A stretch of 64,000 nucleotides of DNA. It comes from Sipunculus nudus. Its lineage: Eukaryota > Annelida > Sipuncula > Golfingiida > Sipunculidae. Under the pieces are notes generated by a model, which did no database searches, was not told the origin of the DNA, and was given only the letters and a program-made list of their open reading frames with translations. The position numbers were made by a program, and so were the translations under genes. The stretch lies in NCBI GenBank assembly GCA_026874595.1, contig CM049306.1, forward strand, positions 61,822,019 through 61,886,018, read 5' to 3'. Positions within the stretch are counted from its first letter, which is position 1, and each line of letters starts with the position of its first letter. Positions 59,527 through 64,000 of this stretch are shown in pieces.

Positions 59527-62500
59527 ACACATCTTCATCAGACTTCATCAAACCGGCAGAGGGGGAAGATATATTACAGTGGTTCATAGTGGTTTATTTT
59601 TCTTTCCGCCAACTAACAATACAACGTCATCATACATCCAACCAGCCTATAGAATCAAATCATTTGCCCCGGGGTTGTATGTCTTATTATATATACACAC
59701 CAAAGGTGCTGCTAAGGCATATACATTTGGTCGCATTTTGGTCTAATTTCAAGACGATAGTTACTTGCTAACATAACCAGCTGACAAGCAGTAAATGAAG
59801 TTGACAGGAATCCTGCGGTGTGTGGGGTCCAGGTCAACAAACCTGACAGCTTCACGAGCCTTACACTGCCATCGTTTTATCACACAACATATGGTTATTC
59901 ATAAATCTGATTTTATTTAAGCTTTTTATCTTGGCTACCTGTTATAGGCACTTGATAGGTTGACTGGAATCAAAAAGCCCTGATCTGGATTACAGACTCA
60001 ATTTTTTTATATAATTATGCATATACATATAAATAATACAGAACCTTCACTAATTCCTGCATTCGTAAACTTACTCTGCCATAAAGTTGAAGAAAACAAG
60101 TTCAATCGCCTCAATTAATTCAGCAGGCCTTAAAGACATGTTAGGTTGTCGATGTGTTATAGAGGTCATTGTGCTGTGAGACCTTGCTCTGTTGCAGGCA
60201 GTCTCGGTTATTTCACGAATTATTAACACGCCGCATGATTGGGGCCGAAGTCATAACAGCCAATCACATCAACCGGAACCAAAACATACAATACATATAT
60301 AGTAGGCAAAACAATTTACATGTCGTTTGGACAAAAACACATGCAGGCACCAGAAACTGAACAGATTTTCAAGCTTTCATATGATTAGTTAGATTCGCGA
60401 TGTCATTCTGGAATTTCCAGACCGTTTCCAAGATCTAAAAATAGCAAGAGATTTGTTTTGGGCTGATGCGTACAGTGAGCGTACGCGAGTAATTTGATTG
60501 TTTCAGTTGCCTTGTCAATAATTTACCTGTTAGAGTAAGGGTTATCGTAGAGTATAGCGTATCGAGAGTCTGGCGTACATGAAGAGGTTTGATGTGAGGA
60601 TTGCCGCTGATCTACCAGGTCGTAGGTAATAAATGTTAGGGTCATACAGACACTACGTGGAGTCTGTCACATTGACTTACTTACAGACCGCTCTCAGTTT
60701 GACAGGGTCAGTACACCGCAGAAAATTATGTCGTCGGGAATCTGCGTACAGCCACGTTTTCTGTGAGGTATTTCATCATTTGTATTGCTTCTTAGATCTA
60801 TTCACACCGTGTTGTTGTGAGGAACGTGGTATTTTGTCATAAAATAGTTATGACTTTGTTTCCGGTTCATAGAATATACAACTGTTAATGCTCTACCAAA
60901 TTTCCGGTTCACAAAACATACACATTTTATTAGATAAACGAAAGGTATTGTATAAAGGTTCACATAACGCATACTTTAATAAATAAGACAATAGTTAAAA
61001 ATTAAACAAGTTTTACTTTGAAAGCGAATTGCATTTCTATTAAGAAATACGCACGATACAAACTTTTATATCTACCGCAACGGTTCACAATTTACAACTT
61101 TTATTGAGAATACGGATCGTAAATTGTAGTGTGATCTACACATTTGAATACAGTCTTCATACAACTGATGTTATGATACGTTTACAATTTTAGTAATATA
61201 AGAGATAAAGAGATAGGGCATGCCACAGGGAGCAGGCGGGGATCAAGGATTTTTTGCAGGATGGGGTCAACGGGTGTCATGCATAAAATTGTCTAAAACA
61301 GGTCGTTGGTTAAGAGCAGAGGGGGGTCTCGACCTCCAAAACCTCCCGTCATGTATAAGAGTTGTCTAAAAAAAGGTAAAAAGGTTGTTGGTTGAGAGCC
61401 CCCCCCCCCCCTCCCCCCCATCCCCCCCCCCGGGACCCGCGCCTTGGGAGAATGCAGGCTTTCAAAAACAGCCAAATCAACTGTTTTGCTGTAAGACAAT
61501 CTTATCATAGACTCCATATATCACTAACAAAGACACATTGTTTGGAGGCAAAAGGACTTGAGGCTCTTTTTGTTGCTTATTGTCACTGTAGTGCACAATG
61601 GCAATCTGTGACAATCCTCAGCGACAGAGAAGCCACTCGCTAGAATGGGCTCCCCCTTCTGTCAGTGATAACGGTAATAACGTACTTCCAAACACTTAAC
61701 ATTCCCGCGCACCGAATATTTACTGAATACTTTCCAAAGGGTAAGCGACGATTTCTTCCTGTTTTGTGCGTTGTATCTTATTTATACCATGCAGCCTGTA
61801 CATCTTTATGTATATGTTACACATATCATTTATCCGAAGATGTGTTTGTAGTGTGATACTCCCTTTATATTTACCGATTTGCTAATATTTTCTTTCAACA
61901 ACATCATATCATTTACTACAAGAATACTTGAAGATTTATGATGTATATTACAATGTTGTGAGGAAAGTAATAGTGTCAAATGTTATTATCTATTGTATGC
62001 AGTGATCAGAGATTGTAACTAACTTTATGCTCAGTGATGAACTTACGATAAAAATCATCGTTCCCTTTTTCAAACCATTCGTTTCATCGTCTGTGTTATC
62101 AACATGATTACCTCCTCATCCTCGTATATTTTTATGTTTGTTCAAAGCATAACTCACATAAACCATGAACAGAATCTCATGAAATTTTCTGAGCATTTCA
62201 TAAATGGGGCAGTAAGGAATTGACAAGATTTTGGTGTGGATCCGTCACATGATCCGGATTCGGGAAGGTCATAAAGTGATATTCACAAATGAATGCGTAT
62301 GCACAAACGAACCTGAGAATATGGGCCGAATAATGTAATGCAAACACGGGATGGGAAAAATCCCACACGAGCCCCCCCCCCCCCCCCCCCCCGACGGCGG
62401 AGGTTTGCATTCCTTAGAATGCAGATTTGTATTTAATATATGTTGTGCTTATGTGCTTAATAAGACGATTAAATGCGACCATGTATAAAGAATAAATGTC

Positions 62501-63400
62501 ATCTTATAGGAGTAATTGTTGGTGGATGATAAACATTTTCCCGCATGGCCCATGGTTGATATTAAATGAATATGTTGTATATGATGATGGTTGTGGTGAT
62601 GAGGCTGTTGACGCTCCTCTGGAGACTGGAAGCCATTCAGATACGGCCAAGTGTGGATTAATGAGTCAGCAGTCTTATCCTCATATATTGACACATGAAA
62701 CGTGCATAACCCGACAATACAATCATTAATCGTTTGTCAAAAATGGTGATAACGGTCTAAGATAAGGAAGTATTTTTATGAGGAATAAATAAGAGGGAAG
62801 AAGGCGAGGCACTGAGAGCTATGAATGGACGACTATTTTTATCATGTCCTGGTACTTGAGAACTGGAGCCAAGCAAGTGTCTCTCAGTCAGCTTCCATCA
62901 CCGGGCTGCGACCTAAAAATAGCTTAAATATGCGGATTCCTTTGCTTATTTCCGCGTCTGACATGTCCTGTGATGTGCATACATGTGGCCATGTAACAAT
63001 TTTTAACACGCACAGGACGGAAAAGAAGGAAATAAACAAAATTGACGTGAGCTGAGGTCAGTGCCATTTCCTTCATATTGAGGTTACATCTGAATGGTCC
63101 TTTCTTTCATGTGCATTAGCAAAGCTCATTCAGGATTCTATTTAAAAATGTGCCTGAGGTTGATAGATTTTGTTATTTCAGTTTGGCCATTTTAACATTT
63201 AAACAAAACCCGTCACCAAATGTGATTCGGCAATATGGAAACCTGTTCATATGCTCTTCCTTCGTTCACTTCAATAAACAAGTTGCAAATAATTTATATA
63301 TAATATATAATTTATATATAATATATATAAGAATAATATATATAAAATATATTTTATAGTTTCACTCAGAAATCTGCAGTGATTTACTCCAGGAACACCT
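59527..63400. other. Non-coding stretch
   Basis: No supportable gene. It holds a partly duplicated 'ggtcgttggtt(a)agag(ca)g...gtcatg(c/t)ataa' segment around 61255-61400, long C runs at about 61399-61431 and 62372-62392, and an AT-rich imperfect repeat of 'atttatatataatatata' at about 63290-63355. Short open frames lack coding character. Confidence 0.5.
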
Positions 63401-63404
63401 GTGA

Positions 63405-63550
63405 GCCAGGTAGAACTTTGATAAGTAGACTTTTGACAGGCAGAACATTGATAAGTACAATTTGACAGGTAGAATTTTGATAGGTAGAATTTTGACAGGC
63501 AGAAGAACTTTGACAGATGGAACTTTTTGACAGAAGTATTTTGACAGAAT
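63405..63550. repeat. Degenerate 'ttttgacaggcagaa' tandem repeat
   Basis: Words (a/t)(t)ttgacag(g)(c/t)aga(a) recur about eight times at 15-22 base spacing. Confidence 0.7.
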
Positions 63551-63954
63551 CCAGGATAATCATTGGTTACATTGTAATACGATAAGCCTTACCTTAGTGC
63601 TGTTCATCTGTTAACCTATTTATGTATTAACGCTAAGACAACATTAGCCTCAAACTGAATGGTTCCTTATAAAAGAACCGACAAACTTCACTTTCTGCTT
63701 GTGCCTGCAGTCGCCAAGCGGGTGCCTTGAAGACACATTTTTATGAGAAAGCATTGTATAGTGAGCTGTGGGATGGACTGCTGTTCATAGGCGAAGTACA
63801 AGGAAGTAAAAGTTGATGTGCAGGTCCAAAAATGCACTGTATGTCTTAATTTGTCCCCCCCCCCCCGAAAAAAAAAACACTGACCAACAAAAAGCTGAGC
63901 TGGCTTTTAAAAGTAAACATTTTTAGTCTGCTTCCTGTTGATATTTATAAGCGA

Positions 63955-64000
63955 CTTAATCAGGACATAATCAGGAGCAATATTATGCCTATTCTATCAC
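63955..64000 (+). mobile_element. Start of a copy of the TTAA-flanked MITE, cut by the window end
   Basis: 'ggacataatcaggagcaatattatgcctattctatcac' matches the left end of the element at 2280-2735 (ggacataatcaggagcaatataattcatattctttcac). The element continues outside the window. Confidence 0.55.

Overview
The window is animal nuclear DNA: AT-rich, with spliced genes, long introns and very many transposon-derived repeats. Two repeat families with the layout of Helentron-derived 'pearl-like' elements, a tRNA-derived SINE head and many short inverted-repeat elements point to a lophotrochozoan, most likely a mollusc. This is an inference from repeat style; no marker gene fixes the species.

Only three protein genes can be supported. 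(1) The last three coding exons of an inhibitory G-protein alpha subunit (Gi alpha) lie on the + strand at 103-6139, with a non-coding last exon from 6404. (2) A LENG9-like gene lies on the - strand at 13290-11029, with a 5' non-coding exon near 15024. It encodes a 498-residue protein with an RWD-like region, an MJ1316 RNA-end-recognition domain and an AKAP7-type 2H phosphoesterase domain. It converges on the Gi alpha gene. (3) A single long coding exon on the + strand at 30305-31735 encodes a 476-residue basic, serine-rich, apparently disordered protein that I do not recognise.

The rest is repeats and mobile DNA. A 24-bp minisatellite (4079-5748) has grown out of the 5' splice site of a Gi alpha exon. 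Pearl-like elements occupy 2072-3269 and 15.68-21.2 kb, and a second family is at 47.34-49.22 kb with about ten 180-bp internal repeats. A degenerate LINE reverse transcriptase is at 22.6-23.5 kb and a second RT scrap is at 42.4-42.6 kb. Minisatellites of 41, 43 and 24 bp sit at 23.6, 28.4 and 44.3 kb. A hAT-type element (36222-39387, perfect 8-bp target duplication) contains a Tigger-like element (TA duplication), which in turn contains a Harbinger-like MITE (TAA duplication).

The most notable object is a broken LTR retrotransposon on the - strand (52331 to about 58237). Its domains are Ty3/gypsy in type, but the order is gag - protease - integrase - reverse transcriptase - RNase H, with integrase before RT. 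That is the unusual arrangement of Gmr1-like elements. The copy is dead: it has frameshifts, a nonsense codon, an internal RT deletion, altered catalytic residues and a truncated 5' LTR.

The genes show no operon-like relation. The main functional links are the tail-to-tail arrangement of Gi alpha and the LENG9-like gene, and repeats sitting inside Gi alpha introns where they could affect splicing.
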